Notes: generated by a model from the letters alone, not told the origin. 64,000 nt of DNA from Ensifer sp. PDNC004 (GCF_016919405.1 NZ_CP070352.1:248001-312000); one strand, 5' to 3'; counted from the first letter of the stretch, positions 17,208 through 26,663 are shown. Made by a program: numbers and translations.

Positions 17208-18091
17208 TAGGCTTTCTTCTTCGCGGCCGGTTTTGCCGCCGTGCGCTTGGCTGGCGCTGCCGCCTTGGAGGTTTGCTTCGCTGCCGGCTCGGCCTTGGGC
17301 TTGCTCTTTGCAGGCGGCTTCGACTGCGACAGGCTCGCCTTCAGCGCATCCATGAGGTTGATGACGTTGCCACGCTCAGGGGCTGCCGCAATGATCGGCT
17401 TGTGACCTTTGAGCTTCTCGCGGATCATCTTCATCAGCGCGATCTCGTAGCGGTCCTCATAGTTCTTCGGATCGAAGACCGTCATCTTCTGCTGGATCAA
17501 GGCTTCGGCGAGTTGCAGCATTTCCGGGTCCGGGTGACCAACGGGTACATTGCCGAAATATTCAGCCGTTCCGCGCACTTCGCTCGGGTTTCTCAGTGTA
17601 CACACGAACATCCCGGTTTCGCGCGCACCGATGGTCACCACCCGTTCGCGGCTCGAAAGCACGAGGCGCGCGATCGCCACCTTGCCGCTCTTTTTCAACG
17701 CTTCGCGCAGCACGACGAAGGTTTCCTCAGCCATCGCGCCGTCTGGGGCGAGATAGTATGGCGCGTCCTGATAGATCACGTCGACAGAGCCTTCGTCGAC
17801 GAAGGCCTCGATGTTCATTGTGTGATTGGACTCGATCCTGACGCTGTCGAGATCGCTGTCCTCGATGATGATGTACTTCTTGTCTTCGTATTCGTAGCCC
17901 TTGACCAGATCCGAACGCTCGACGAGCCCGAGTTCCGGGTCGACCGGCTTCATGTTGATCCGGTTATGGGTGTCCTTGTGCAACTGGTTGAAGCTGATGC
18001 GCTCGCTCGAACTGGTCGCCGGATAGAGCCTGACGGGGCAACTGACGAGACTGAGTTTGAGGTAACCTTTCCAACTTGCCCTGGGCGCCAT
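17207..18091 (-). CDS. ku: Ku homodimer, non-homologous end joining
   Basis: 294 residues. The bacterial Ku core runs from WKGYLKLSLVSCPVRLYPA to about residue 250, then a basic Ala/Lys/Pro-rich tail ends in AKKKA, like the extended C-termini of several bacterial Ku proteins that help DNA binding. Ku encircles broken DNA ends and recruits LigD. It is transcribed with ligD (26-nt gap) and overlaps the BRCT-TPR gene. Rhizobia often hold several ku copies; only one is in this window. Confidence 0.96.
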   Translation of the reverse strand: MAPRASWKGYLKLSLVSCPVRLYPATSSSERISFNQLHKDTHNRINMKPVDPELGLVERSDLVKGYEYEDKKYIIIEDSDLDSVRIESNHTMNIEAFVDEGSVDVIYQDAPYYLAPDGAMAEETFVVLREALKKSGKVAIARLVLSSRERVVTIGARETGMFVCTLRNPSEVRGTAEYFGNVPVGHPDPEMLQLAEALIQQKMTVFDPKNYEDRYEIALMKMIREKLKGHKPIIAAAPERGNVINLMDALKASLSQSKPPAKSKPKAEPAAKQTSKAAAPAKRTAAKPAAKKKA

Positions 18092-18117
18092 TGATGTCTC
18101 CTACGCGGCCAAACGCA

Positions 18118-20589
18118 TTACGTCCTCGTTTCGGACAGAAGCGGCAGTTCCTTGGCAAAGTCGTCGATATCCGCCCAAGGATCGCCGAAAGTATCCAGAA
18201 GTCCAGGCAGCGAAGAATAGTTCAAATCCTCCGGAGCGTCGATAGTCTCCAGATCCGCCCACTGAAGCGGGGCCGAAGCCGGCAGATTGGTGCGTGCGCG
18301 CAGCGAATAGGGAGCGGCCGCCGTATGGCTGCGCGCGTTGCGGTGGAAGTCGATGAAGATCCGCCTGACACGGTTCTCCTTGCCCATGGTCGTGGTGAAA
18401 GTCTGAGGCGCGGTCGCCGCCAACCGGGTGGCAATCGCGCTCGTGGCCTGGTGTGTCTTCTTCCAGTCCAGCTTCGGTTTGACCGGCACCACGACATGGA
18501 TGCCGCTGCCGCCTGACGTCTTGACGAAGGGAACGAGGCCGAGTGCTTCGAGCTCGCCGCGTATGTGAACGGCCGCTTCGACCACGTCGCGCCACAAGAC
18601 CCCTTCGCCGGGATCGAGATCGAAGACGACGCGATCGGGCTTCTCCAGCCGCGCGCGCCGCGAACCCCAGCTGTGAAGCTCGATCACCCCGAACTGGGCG
18701 AGCGCCAGATAACCCTTCGTACCCTCAATCGAGAGGAAGGACTTGCTCTCGCCCTCGGAATTGGCCGCGTTGAAGCTGACGATCGAAGGCGGCATGCCGG
18801 TGAAGGGATGGCGCTGGAAGAAGCAATCGGCCTGCTTTCCCGTCGGGCAGCGGAAAAGCGACACCGGGCGGCCGAGGATATGCGGCAGCATGAAATCGCC
18901 GACCAGCGCATAGTAAACGGCAATGTCGAGCTTGGTCGGTCCAGATCTTCCGAAGACCCGGCGGTCGGCATTGGTCACCTGGATCGTCGCGAGGTCGGCG
19001 TCGGTGATCAGCCGTTTGCGCGGCGCCGTCGCCGGGGCCGAAAGCGCGACATCGCGAAGCCCCTTGAACACCGCGTGGCGCAGCACATTGTCGGTCGTGC
19101 GGTTGGAGTAGTGGATGCGGGCCGATAGCACCGGCCGCACCCAGAGGATTTCCTTGGGCGCGCCATCGAGCGCGGTTTCGCCACCGCGCAAGGCTTCCAA
19201 CCGCGCGAGCAACTGCTTGGCTGTCGCCGCATCGAAGCCGGTCCCGACCTTGCCGCGGTAGTGCAGTTCTCCGTTCTCCCATTCCCCAAGCGCCAGTGCC
19301 GCAAGGCCTTCGGCCGCCTCCGAGACTGTGTAACCCGCAATCACGAAGTCTTCGCTTTTGAGCGCTTTCGTCTTGGTCCAGGTCTGAGTGCGTCCGCTAC
19401 GATAGGGCGACGAAGCGCGCTTTGAGACTATCCCTTCCAGCCCAAGCTCGGCCGCCTGATCGTAGAGCCCGCGCCCATCGCCCTTCACATGGTCGCTGAA
19501 CTGAATGGCTGAGCGGCTCGATATCTGCCCTTGAAGCAGTTGCGCCAGCAGAGCTTTGCGCTTCTCCAGCGGAGCTTCGGCAACGTTCCAGCCGTCGAGA
19601 TGGAGGATGTCGAAGGCATAGAAGACGAGCTTGCCATCCGTCCCGGACGATAGAGCCTCCTGCAACAGCGAGAAGCGGCTGATGCCCTTGTCGTCGAGAG
19701 CGACGATCTCGCCATCGATCATCGCCTCCCGACAGGGCAACTTGCCGAATGCGTCTGGAAGATCACCGTAGCGCTTCGTCCAGTCGAGCCCGCTACGTGT
19801 GATCAGCCGCACTGAGCCATCCGAGATATCCGCCATCGTGCGATAACCGTCGAGCTTGATCTCGTGCAACCAGGTTTGTTTTTCCGGTGGCCCTCCGGGT
19901 GGCTTCGGGGTCGGGCTGGCCAGTTGCGGCTCGATCCGCTGCGGCTTCGGACCTTTAACGGCGCCCGTCAGCGAACCGGGCTTGAGGACGGCCGGCTTTG
20001 CCGCTTTCGTCGGTTTCTTCGGCGGCTCGACCAACTCTTCGATCCGCCGCCCGCTTTTCACGCTCTCCGGACGCGCCGTCAGAATGTCGACATCGGGATC
20101 GGCGGCGGGATCATGCTCCTTGAACAGCAGCCAGTTGCGCTTGTCGTCGTCGTCCGTTTTCGGCTTCAGCCGCGTCAGCATCCAGCCGCCATTGAGCTTC
20201 TCGCCGGCGAGACGAAACTTGAACGCGCCCGTTCTCAGGCTTTTCTCGATATCGTCCATCGGCGCCCAGACGCCGGTGTCCCAAACGATCATCGGCCCGC
20301 CGCCATACTCGCCTTCCGGGATCACGCCCTCGAAGTCGATGTAGTCGAGCGGATGATCTTCGGTCTCGACGGCCAACCGCTTGTCGGCGGGGTTGAGCGA
20401 GGGGCCTCTGGGGACCGCCCAGCTTTTGAGCACGTCGCCCACCTGCAATCTCAGATCATAGTGATCGGCGGTGGCGTGGTGCTTGTGCACAACGAAACGA
20501 TTGCCGTGCCCGCCGGCTCTTCCGGCAGGCTCCGGCGTCCGGGAAAAGTCCCGCTTCGCACGATAGGTCGTGAGTTTCGACGTCGCCAT
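18118..20589 (-). CDS. ligD: Multifunctional ATP-dependent DNA ligase LigD
   Basis: 823 residues with domain order phosphoesterase, ligase, polymerase. The 3'-phosphoesterase is at about 1-170 (HHATADHYDLRLQ, EGEYGGGPM). The ligase has the adenylated Lys K245 in EIKLDGYR and later motifs such as EGIVSKR and its OB fold. The primase-like polymerase is at about 540-823 with catalytic D657 and D659 in FDLDPGEG and SGGSGIHV. It seals double-strand breaks with Ku, trimming and filling ends. It is the first gene of the repair operon, divergent from a TetR gene. Confidence 0.96.
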   Translation of the reverse strand: MATSKLTTYRAKRDFSRTPEPAGRAGGHGNRFVVHKHHATADHYDLRLQVGDVLKSWAVPRGPSLNPADKRLAVETEDHPLDYIDFEGVIPEGEYGGGPMIVWDTGVWAPMDDIEKSLRTGAFKFRLAGEKLNGGWMLTRLKPKTDDDDKRNWLLFKEHDPAADPDVDILTARPESVKSGRRIEELVEPPKKPTKAAKPAVLKPGSLTGAVKGPKPQRIEPQLASPTPKPPGGPPEKQTWLHEIKLDGYRTMADISDGSVRLITRSGLDWTKRYGDLPDAFGKLPCREAMIDGEIVALDDKGISRFSLLQEALSSGTDGKLVFYAFDILHLDGWNVAEAPLEKRKALLAQLLQGQISSRSAIQFSDHVKGDGRGLYDQAAELGLEGIVSKRASSPYRSGRTQTWTKTKALKSEDFVIAGYTVSEAAEGLAALALGEWENGELHYRGKVGTGFDAATAKQLLARLEALRGGETALDGAPKEILWVRPVLSARIHYSNRTTDNVLRHAVFKGLRDVALSAPATAPRKRLITDADLATIQVTNADRRVFGRSGPTKLDIAVYYALVGDFMLPHILGRPVSLFRCPTGKQADCFFQRHPFTGMPPSIVSFNAANSEGESKSFLSIEGTKGYLALAQFGVIELHSWGSRRARLEKPDRVVFDLDPGEGVLWRDVVEAAVHIRGELEALGLVPFVKTSGGSGIHVVVPVKPKLDWKKTHQATSAIATRLAATAPQTFTTTMGKENRVRRIFIDFHRNARSHTAAAPYSLRARTNLPASAPLQWADLETIDAPEDLNYSSLPGLLDTFGDPWADIDDFAKELPLLSETRT

Positions 20590-20696
20590 GCGGCAAAGCT
20601 AGAACGTGTTCGCAAAGGTCGCAATATCCGTCACGGCAGGGACGCGCAGCCCAGAAATTTCGGAAAACAATTGCTTTCGCAACTCGGCTCGCCTAA

Positions 20697-20711
20697 AAAT
20701 TCGAAGAATTT
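20697..20711. promoter_or_regulatory. Palindrome before the TetR gene
   Basis: AAATTC and GAATTT are perfect 6-bp arms around GAA, ending 12 nt before the TetR start codon. Autoregulatory sites of TetR proteins are often placed so. The same intergenic region would serve ligD. Confidence 0.35.
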
Positions 20712-20722
20712 GGAAAGCCGCC

Positions 20723-21370
20723 ATGATCGAAAAGCAAAAGACGCCACGCTCGCGCGGCCGTCCCCAGGTCCGGCCGGACGACGAGACGCGCCAGGTGATC
20801 GTCCTCGCCGCCGAACGGCAGTTCTGCGACCTCGGCTACGAGGCGGCGAACATCAATATCATCGCTCAGAATGCCGGCGTTTCCACCAAGACTCTCTATC
20901 GGCTGTTTCCGACCAAGGCCGATCTGTTCGAGCGCGTCATCTCCCTCAGGATCGCCGAGTTCGTGCTGGAAGCCGACGAAGAGAACCTGGAAGATCTGGG
21001 CGTGAGGGGTGGCCTGGTGCACCTGCTTGCCGCCTACGGACATCTCGTGCTCTCGCGCGACACGATCGCGATCATCCGCCTGGTGCTCGCCGAGGCGGAG
21101 CGCTTTCCGGAAGTTGCCGCCACCTTCTGGGAACAGGCGATCCAGCGAACGAGTGCCACCTTGGAGCGATGGCTGAGGACACAGGTGGCCGAGGGCCGGC
21201 TCGCGGTCGCAGACCCGCGTCTGGCCGCGGGCATGCTGCGCGGCATGATGGCGATGGAGCCGCAACGCGCCGTCATGATGGGGTGCCTTGGCACGATCGA
21301 CGAGGCGACGATCACGGCACGGGCCGAAAGCTGCGCCGAAATCTTCCTGACGGGCGCCTTGCCGAGATAA
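20723..21370 (+). CDS. TetR/AcrR-family regulator
   Basis: 215 residues from MIEKQKTPRSRGRP with GGAAAG 7 nt upstream. The TetR helix-turn-helix is at about 35-60 (INIIAQNAGVSTKTLYRLFPTK in two overlapping motifs). The C-terminal half resembles the AefR-like ligand domain. It is divergent from ligD and upstream of a chemoreceptor, and neither is an obvious target. The ligand is unknown. Confidence 0.88.
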   Translation: MIEKQKTPRSRGRPQVRPDDETRQVIVLAAERQFCDLGYEAANINIIAQNAGVSTKTLYRLFPTKADLFERVISLRIAEFVLEADEENLEDLGVRGGLVHLLAAYGHLVLSRDTIAIIRLVLAEAERFPEVAATFWEQAIQRTSATLERWLRTQVAEGRLAVADPRLAAGMLRGMMAMEPQRAVMMGCLGTIDEATITARAESCAEIFLTGALPR

Positions 21371-21398
21371 GCCCTTCGCTCCACGGCAAACTTTGCCG

Positions 21399-21427
21399 AT
21401 GTCATCCAGCTGTCATCAAGCTGTAAC
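21399..21427 (+). promoter_or_regulatory. Pho box, three 7-mer repeats
   Basis: ATGTCAT, CTGTCAT and CTGTAAC start exactly 11 bp apart with 4-nt spacers. The PhoB consensus is CTGTCAT repeats at 11-bp period that replace a -35 box. The last repeat ends 9 bp before a TATAAC at 21437-21442, the correct distance for a PhoB-dependent -10 element. The chemoreceptor gene starts about 90 nt further on. Confidence 0.8.
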
Positions 21428-21436
21428 GTGGGGCCG

Positions 21437-21442
21437 TATAAC
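21437..21442 (+). promoter_or_regulatory. Putative -10 element of the Pho-controlled promoter
   Basis: TATAAC, 9 bp after the last Pho-box repeat. Confidence 0.55.
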
Positions 21443-21530
21443 TCTCCGCGCGGAAGCCCTTCCGCCGGACGCATGAGGCGTCGCGACCAGCCTTCGGCAT
21501 GGCCTCTCCCCTGCACGTCCGGTGATTGTT

Positions 21531-23813
21531 ATGCGTTTGTCCGCGAAGCTTCCTCTCGCTGCGGCGGCTCTGGCCGCCTTTTCCATTGCCGCAACCAGCC
21601 TTGCCAGCCTGACGGTCAGCGGCAATCTCTCGTCACGCGCGGCGATCGAGAAGCTGGAGGCGCTTGCCGATGCCCGCCGCAACGAGCTTCGCCATTACCT
21701 TACAACCGTGGAAAACGACCTGCGCAATCTGCAGGCGCAGAAGTCCGTCGCCAAGGCGCTCAGCGATCTGAATGGTGCGGCTGCCAAGTTCGGCGACAAG
21801 ACCGAAAACGAACTGCAGCGCCGCTATCTGGCGGAAAACCCCAACGCCGAAGACAAGCGCGCGCTCTACGGTTCCGCAGGCATCGACGACTACGATACGC
21901 TGCACGCGCGCTATCACCCGTTCTTCCGGCGCTTCGCGGAAGCCCACGGCTATCGCGACGTGCTGCTCGCCAATCTCAGCGGCGACGTCGTCTACGCCCT
22001 CAACAAGAAGGGCGATTTTGGCGTCAACCTCAAGAACGCTGCCTGGAAGGACACCGGCCTTGGCCGCGTTTTCCGGGAGACGGCCGAGGGAACCGACAAG
22101 AGCAAGCTCGCCTTTGCATCCTACGGGGCCTATGCGCCGCTTGGCGGCAGCCCCGCCGCGTTCATCGCCATCCCCCTGGAATCGATCGACGGCAAGATCG
22201 GCACGCTGATCCTTGAAATGCCGGACGGGCGCATTGGCGAAATCGTCGGCAACCGCACCGGCCTTGGCGAAACCGGCGAGACGATCCTGCTCGACACCAG
22301 CGGGTTTTTCCTTGCCGACAGCGCCGCCACAGCCGAAAACGATATGCTGAAGGCCCGGATCGCGACCGACCAGCCAGAGGAAGACGGTGTCATCATCAGC
22401 AGCAGGCTTACGGATTTCCGTGGCGAGGAGGCGCAGATGGCGGCGACCAGCCTTGATGCATTCGGCACGCGCTGGACCATGGCCGCGGTCATGACCTCGC
22501 GGGAGGCCTTTGCTGCTGTTACCGCCTTGCGCAATTGGACGCTCGTGACGGCACTCGCCGTCCTTGCGGCCGCGCTGGCGATCTCGGTCTGGTATTCGCG
22601 CCGACTGACGCGCCCGATCACCGGTCTCGTCCACGACATGAGCCGGCTCGCCGATGGCGACACGACGATCGATGGTGTCGGAGGCACCCGCAGGGACGAG
22701 ATCGGCGACATGGCCCGCTCCGTCCTCGTTTTTCGCGACGTCCTTCGTGACCGCGCCCGTCTCGAAACCGAGGCCGCGGAAACGCGAACCATGATCGAAG
22801 CGGAACGGCACGGCCGCGAGACAGCGCAGGCGGAGGTGTCCCGCCAGATCAACGATGCCGTCGAAATGCTGGCTTCGGGGCTCGAACGCTTGTCCCATGG
22901 CGATCTGACGGTCCGCATCGACCGCCCCTTCGGCGCCGGTTTCGATCGCCTGCGCTCGGATTTCAACCTGTCGCTGGAGAGCCTCGCGATCACGCTTGGC
23001 GACGTGAAGGCGAGAAGTGCCGAGATCGACGGCGAAACCGGTGAGATGCGCGACGCCATCGGCCAACTCGCCAAGCGCACCGAACATCAGGCGGCGACGC
23101 TGGAAGAGGCAACCTCGGCGCTCGGCGCAATCACCGCCACCATCGGTCGCACCGCCGAGCATGCCACATCGGCAACCGCGATCGCCGCCGCCGCCAAGGC
23201 GAGTTCCGACCGTTCTGGTCAGGTGGTGATGAATGCCGTTGGGGCCATGGCCCAGATCGAAAAGGGATCTGTCGCCATTTCGCAGATCATCGGCACGATC
23301 AACGACATCGCCTTCCAGACCAACCTCCTGGCGCTGAACGCGGGGGTCGAGGCGGCGCGCGCCGGCGAAGCGGGCAAGGGATTTGCGGTCGTTGCCCATG
23401 AGGTTCGCGAACTGGCGCAGAAATCGGCGCAGGCCGCCCGGGAGATCAAGGCGATCATCACGACGTCGGCCGAGGAAGTGGCGAAGGGCGTTTCTCTGGT
23501 TCGGGCCGCTGGCGACGCGCTCGACGAGATCTCCGGTCAGATCCACGCGATCAACGAGCAGACGCTGCAGATCGCCGGCGACGCGCGCGACCAGGCGATC
23601 GACCTGCAGCACATCAACCAGACCATGTTGTCGCTGGACGCTGTGACCCAAAAGAACAATGCGATGGTCGAGGACAGCACGGCCATGACCCACAGGCTTT
23701 CAAGCCAGGCGTCGGGCCTGTTCGATCTCGTCGAGCGCTTCCACACGGCATCCGACGGAGGTCGATCGGAGACGCACGCCCTGGAGCCGGTCCACCTTCG
23801 CCGCACGGCCTGA
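21531..23813 (+). CDS. Methyl-accepting chemotaxis protein, predicted phosphate-regulated
   Basis: 760 residues from ATG 21531 (GTG 21522 is possible). A first membrane helix lies at about 5-27, then a large periplasmic ligand domain (to about 325; NLSGDVVYALNKKGDFG suggests a Cache-type fold), a second helix at about 333-353, HAMP domains, and the methyl-accepting signalling hairpin with FQTNLLALNAGVEAARAGE at its tip. It steers flagellar motion through CheA/CheW. No C-terminal CheR-tether pentapeptide is visible. The upstream Pho box suggests expression under phosphate starvation. Confidence 0.93.
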   Translation: MRLSAKLPLAAAALAAFSIAATSLASLTVSGNLSSRAAIEKLEALADARRNELRHYLTTVENDLRNLQAQKSVAKALSDLNGAAAKFGDKTENELQRRYLAENPNAEDKRALYGSAGIDDYDTLHARYHPFFRRFAEAHGYRDVLLANLSGDVVYALNKKGDFGVNLKNAAWKDTGLGRVFRETAEGTDKSKLAFASYGAYAPLGGSPAAFIAIPLESIDGKIGTLILEMPDGRIGEIVGNRTGLGETGETILLDTSGFFLADSAATAENDMLKARIATDQPEEDGVIISSRLTDFRGEEAQMAATSLDAFGTRWTMAAVMTSREAFAAVTALRNWTLVTALAVLAAALAISVWYSRRLTRPITGLVHDMSRLADGDTTIDGVGGTRRDEIGDMARSVLVFRDVLRDRARLETEAAETRTMIEAERHGRETAQAEVSRQINDAVEMLASGLERLSHGDLTVRIDRPFGAGFDRLRSDFNLSLESLAITLGDVKARSAEIDGETGEMRDAIGQLAKRTEHQAATLEEATSALGAITATIGRTAEHATSATAIAAAAKASSDRSGQVVMNAVGAMAQIEKGSVAISQIIGTINDIAFQTNLLALNAGVEAARAGEAGKGFAVVAHEVRELAQKSAQAAREIKAIITTSAEEVAKGVSLVRAAGDALDEISGQIHAINEQTLQIAGDARDQAIDLQHINQTMLSLDAVTQKNNAMVEDSTAMTHRLSSQASGLFDLVERFHTASDGGRSETHALEPVHLRRTA

Positions 23814-23945
23814 CCTCCGCCACTCAGGTGGCCGCCATCCATATGCGTACATGCCACCCGCTTTGGCGCGGCGGCCATGGTCTTGACGCTTCCCCGAGCG
23901 CATTTTACGCCCATAACGAGAGTGCTCATCGAGCGCGGGGAAATC

Positions 23946-24755
23946 ATGCGGATAGCCAGTCTTGCGATGTATGTCAGCCCTCCGCCGCTCGCGGCGGCAA
24001 CGGCAACGCTCTGGGCGTTCCTGCGCGACGACCTGCGGCGCGAGGGCCTGACGGATGTGCCCGACCGCTTGGACGCTGCCCTCTCTCATACCGACGCCTG
24101 GCTTCATCCGACGCTGCTGCTCGCGCAGACCTGCGGTTATCCCTACGTCCGGCACCTACTCGGCAAGGTTCGCCTTGTCGCCACACCGGTCTACGGGCAT
24201 CCGGGCTGCGACGGCGCCGACATGTGCAGCTTCATCATCGTGCGAGCAGACGGCCCGACCCGTTCCCTCGAAGATCTGCGGGGGACACGGGCTGCCATCA
24301 ACGATCCCGCCAGCAATTCCGGAACAAACCTGTTGCGCGCGGCGATCGCGCCCCTCAGCCGCAATGGCCAGTTCTTCTCCTTTATCGCCGAAACCGGCAG
24401 CCATCTGGCAAGCATAGATGCGGTTGCATCGGGCACTGCGGACGTAGCCGCCATCGACTGCGTGACCTATGGCAACACGCAACGGTTTGATCCGGGACGG
24501 GTGGCCGGGCTACGGGTCTTGACCACCACCGCAAGAACGCCGGGTCTACCTCTCATCACCCGCGGCGATGCCTCGGCCGACGAGCTTTTGCTGCTGCGCC
24601 GCTCACTGGGACGGGGGATCAAGGAGCCCACTTTGGCCGAGGCCCGCGATGTGCTTTCCCTAAAAGACTTCGCGGTTCTGTCCGATGCGGATTACGAGCC
24701 CGTGGCCGAGCTGGCGCGGTTCGCACACCGCCTTGGTTACCCCGAGATTGCTTGA
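23946..24755 (+). CDS. PhnD-like phosphate/phosphonate-binding protein without export signal
   Basis: 269 residues from MRIASLAMYVSPPPL behind GGGGAAA. The fold matches the PhnD-type periplasmic-binding family (GCDGADMCSFIIVRAD, DLRGTRAAINDPASNSG, SGTADVAAIDCVTY). PhnD proteins bind phosphonates, phosphite or phosphate for an ABC importer. Here no signal peptide is visible and there is no permease or ATPase nearby, so it may be a solitary sensor or cytoplasmic protein. Its position right after a Pho-box chemoreceptor is suggestive. Confidence 0.82.
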   Translation: MRIASLAMYVSPPPLAAATATLWAFLRDDLRREGLTDVPDRLDAALSHTDAWLHPTLLLAQTCGYPYVRHLLGKVRLVATPVYGHPGCDGADMCSFIIVRADGPTRSLEDLRGTRAAINDPASNSGTNLLRAAIAPLSRNGQFFSFIAETGSHLASIDAVASGTADVAAIDCVTYGNTQRFDPGRVAGLRVLTTTARTPGLPLITRGDASADELLLLRRSLGRGIKEPTLAEARDVLSLKDFAVLSDADYEPVAELARFAHRLGYPEIA

Positions 24756-24784
24756 ACACGCGCAAGCTGTCGGAGCCAGTTTCG

Positions 24785-25528
24785 TCAGCGTACCTGTGCC
24801 AGCGCCACCGCGTCGGCGCCGGCCGGGAAATGCAGTTGGGCGGACACATCGTTTGCCGCCTGCCAGACAGCCTCCGCGACATCGGCCTCGGTCGTCACCA
24901 GGGGCGGTTTTGCAAATTGGGCGAAGATTGGCGCTGCGAAATCGGCATAGGCCTCGGGGATCAGGTCCTCGACGCGTACCGCGGTGTTGTGGGCGAAGCG
25001 CGTGGTCGGCGCATACCCCGGTTCGACCAGCTTGACGCGGATATCGAAGGCCGCAAGCTCATGGGCAAGCGAACCGGTAAAGCCGGTGATCGCGGTCTTG
25101 CTTGCGGTATAGGCGGCGGCCAGCGGCATGGAAGCAAGCGTTACGCTCGAGGTGACGTTGACGACGACGCCGGACCGGCGGGCGCGGAACTGGGGGATCA
25201 CCGCCTGGGTCATCGCCATTGTGCCGAAGGTGTTGGTGTCGAAGATCTTGCGGATATGAGACATCGGCGTCGCCTCGAAGGCACCCACCACGCCGACGCC
25301 GGCATTGTTGACAAGCGCATCGATCGGGCCGCTTTCCGCAATGGCGGCTGAGATGCTGTCGGGGTCGCTGACATCGAGTGCCAGCAGGCGAAGCCGCTGC
25401 GCCGGCCGCAGGATGTCGTGTCGGGGAGAGCGCATCGTCGCAATGACGTTCCAGCCTTCGGCATGGAAACGGCGCGCAGTCTCCAGTCCGTAGCCGGAAG
25501 AGCAGCCAGTGATCAGTACGGTCTTCAT
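24785..25528 (-). CDS. Short-chain dehydrogenase/reductase
   Basis: 247 residues, classical SDR with TGCSSGYG (7-14), NNAG and YTASK as the active-site Tyr/Lys pair. The third glycine-motif position is Y instead of the usual I. It is divergent from an AraC regulator over 97 nt, a common arrangement in which the regulator controls the reductase. The substrate is unknown. Confidence 0.88.
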   Translation of the reverse strand: MKTVLITGCSSGYGLETARRFHAEGWNVIATMRSPRHDILRPAQRLRLLALDVSDPDSISAAIAESGPIDALVNNAGVGVVGAFEATPMSHIRKIFDTNTFGTMAMTQAVIPQFRARRSGVVVNVTSSVTLASMPLAAAYTASKTAITGFTGSLAHELAAFDIRVKLVEPGYAPTTRFAHNTAVRVEDLIPEAYADFAAPIFAQFAKPPLVTTEADVAEAVWQAANDVSAQLHFPAGADAVALAQVR

Positions 25529-25625
25529 AACGTTTTCCTTCGTGGTTGGGATGAAACCGGAATACCGCGGGGATTTCGGATGATCTACGACTTGAAGTCC
25601 GAATTACGTTTGCTATCGTCCTGAC

Positions 25626-26534
25626 ATGACAGATCCCCTCTCGCAACTCATTCAGCTTCTCCACCCACGTACCGTGTTCACCAAGGGCATCAGCGGCGCC
25701 GGCCGCTGGGCGGTTCGCTACTCGGAATTCGGTCATCCGAGTTTTTGTACCGTCATCGAGGGATCGTGCCGGCTGGCAGTCGACGGCGAGGCGCCGGTGA
25801 CGCTGCAGGCAGGCGATTTCGTCTTGTTGCCGCGCACGCCCGGCTTCACCATGTCGGGCTTTGACGCGGTGCAGCCGACTTTCATCGATCCCAAGGCGGT
25901 GCCTTCACTGGTCGGCGAAGTTCGTCATGGCAGGCAGGACGGCGAACCGGACGTGCGCCTGCTCGGCGGCTATTTCGTTCTTGACTCGCCCGACGCCGGA
26001 CTGCTGGTTTCGCTGCTGCCGGCATTGATGCATCTGCGCGGGATAGACCGGCTTTCGACACTCGTACGCCTTGTGGGCGAAGAAGCACGCGACGAACGTC
26101 CCGGCCGCGATCTGGTTCTGGCGCGACTTGTGGAAGTGATGCTCGTCGAGGCGCTGCGATCCATCGAAGGGGAGAGCGCTGCACCCGGCCTCTTTCGCGG
26201 GCTGGGAGATGCGCGGCTGGCGACGGCCATTCGCCAGCTCCATGCTGATCCGGCCCGTGCCTGGACCGTGGCGGAACTGGCGCACGAGGCCGCACTGTCC
26301 CGATCCGTCTTCTTCGAGCGCTTCACCCGCGCCGTCGGGCTGCCACCGATGGAGTATCTGCTCGTCTGGCGCATGGCGATCGCCAAGGACCTGCTGCGGC
26401 AACGCGAACTGGACCTTGCAGCTGTCGCTGAACGGGTCGGCTACAGCTCGGCAAGTACCTTCAGCACCGCCTTCAGCCGCCATGTCGGGCAACCGCCAGG
26501 GCGCTACGCGCGCTTGGCCGTGGCCGCCCAATAA
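25626..26534 (+). CDS. AraC-family regulator with cupin sensor
   Basis: 302 residues. The N-terminal half is a cupin (residues about 10-190; DFVLLPRTPGFTMSGF), and the C-terminal half a double AraC helix-turn-helix (WTVAELAHEAALSRSVFFERF and LAAVAERVGYSSASTFSTAF, each in overlapping motifs). This is the AraC/cupin_6 family often found divergent from an SDR or oxidoreductase gene, as here. It probably activates the SDR in response to a small aldehyde or quinone-like compound, which is inference. Confidence 0.9.
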   Translation: MTDPLSQLIQLLHPRTVFTKGISGAGRWAVRYSEFGHPSFCTVIEGSCRLAVDGEAPVTLQAGDFVLLPRTPGFTMSGFDAVQPTFIDPKAVPSLVGEVRHGRQDGEPDVRLLGGYFVLDSPDAGLLVSLLPALMHLRGIDRLSTLVRLVGEEARDERPGRDLVLARLVEVMLVEALRSIEGESAAPGLFRGLGDARLATAIRQLHADPARAWTVAELAHEAALSRSVFFERFTRAVGLPPMEYLLVWRMAIAKDLLRQRELDLAAVAERVGYSSASTFSTAFSRHVGQPPGRYARLAVAAQ

Positions 26535-26611
26535 CGCCGGCACGGCTTTTCGTGAGAATTATCTCAAATACAGAAGTCAGTCACATTTCCACCCTGCTCT
26601 CGGGCCTATAG

Positions 26612-26629
26612 ACGGGCCTTGGGGCCCGT
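26612..26629 (+). repeat. Short hairpin before the DedA-like gene
   Basis: ACGGGCC and GGCCCGT pair perfectly around TTGG. It lies in a GGGCC-rich stretch between the AraC gene and the DedA-like gene and may end the AraC transcript. There is no T-run. Confidence 0.35.
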
Positions 26630-26663
26630 AAACGGCCCCTGGGCCAACAGAGAACCGCACCTC

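Noticed and set aside
21633..23693. A 686-codon open frame antisense to the chemoreceptor
   Set aside because: It is a shadow of the chemoreceptor's codon use; no start signal or domain.
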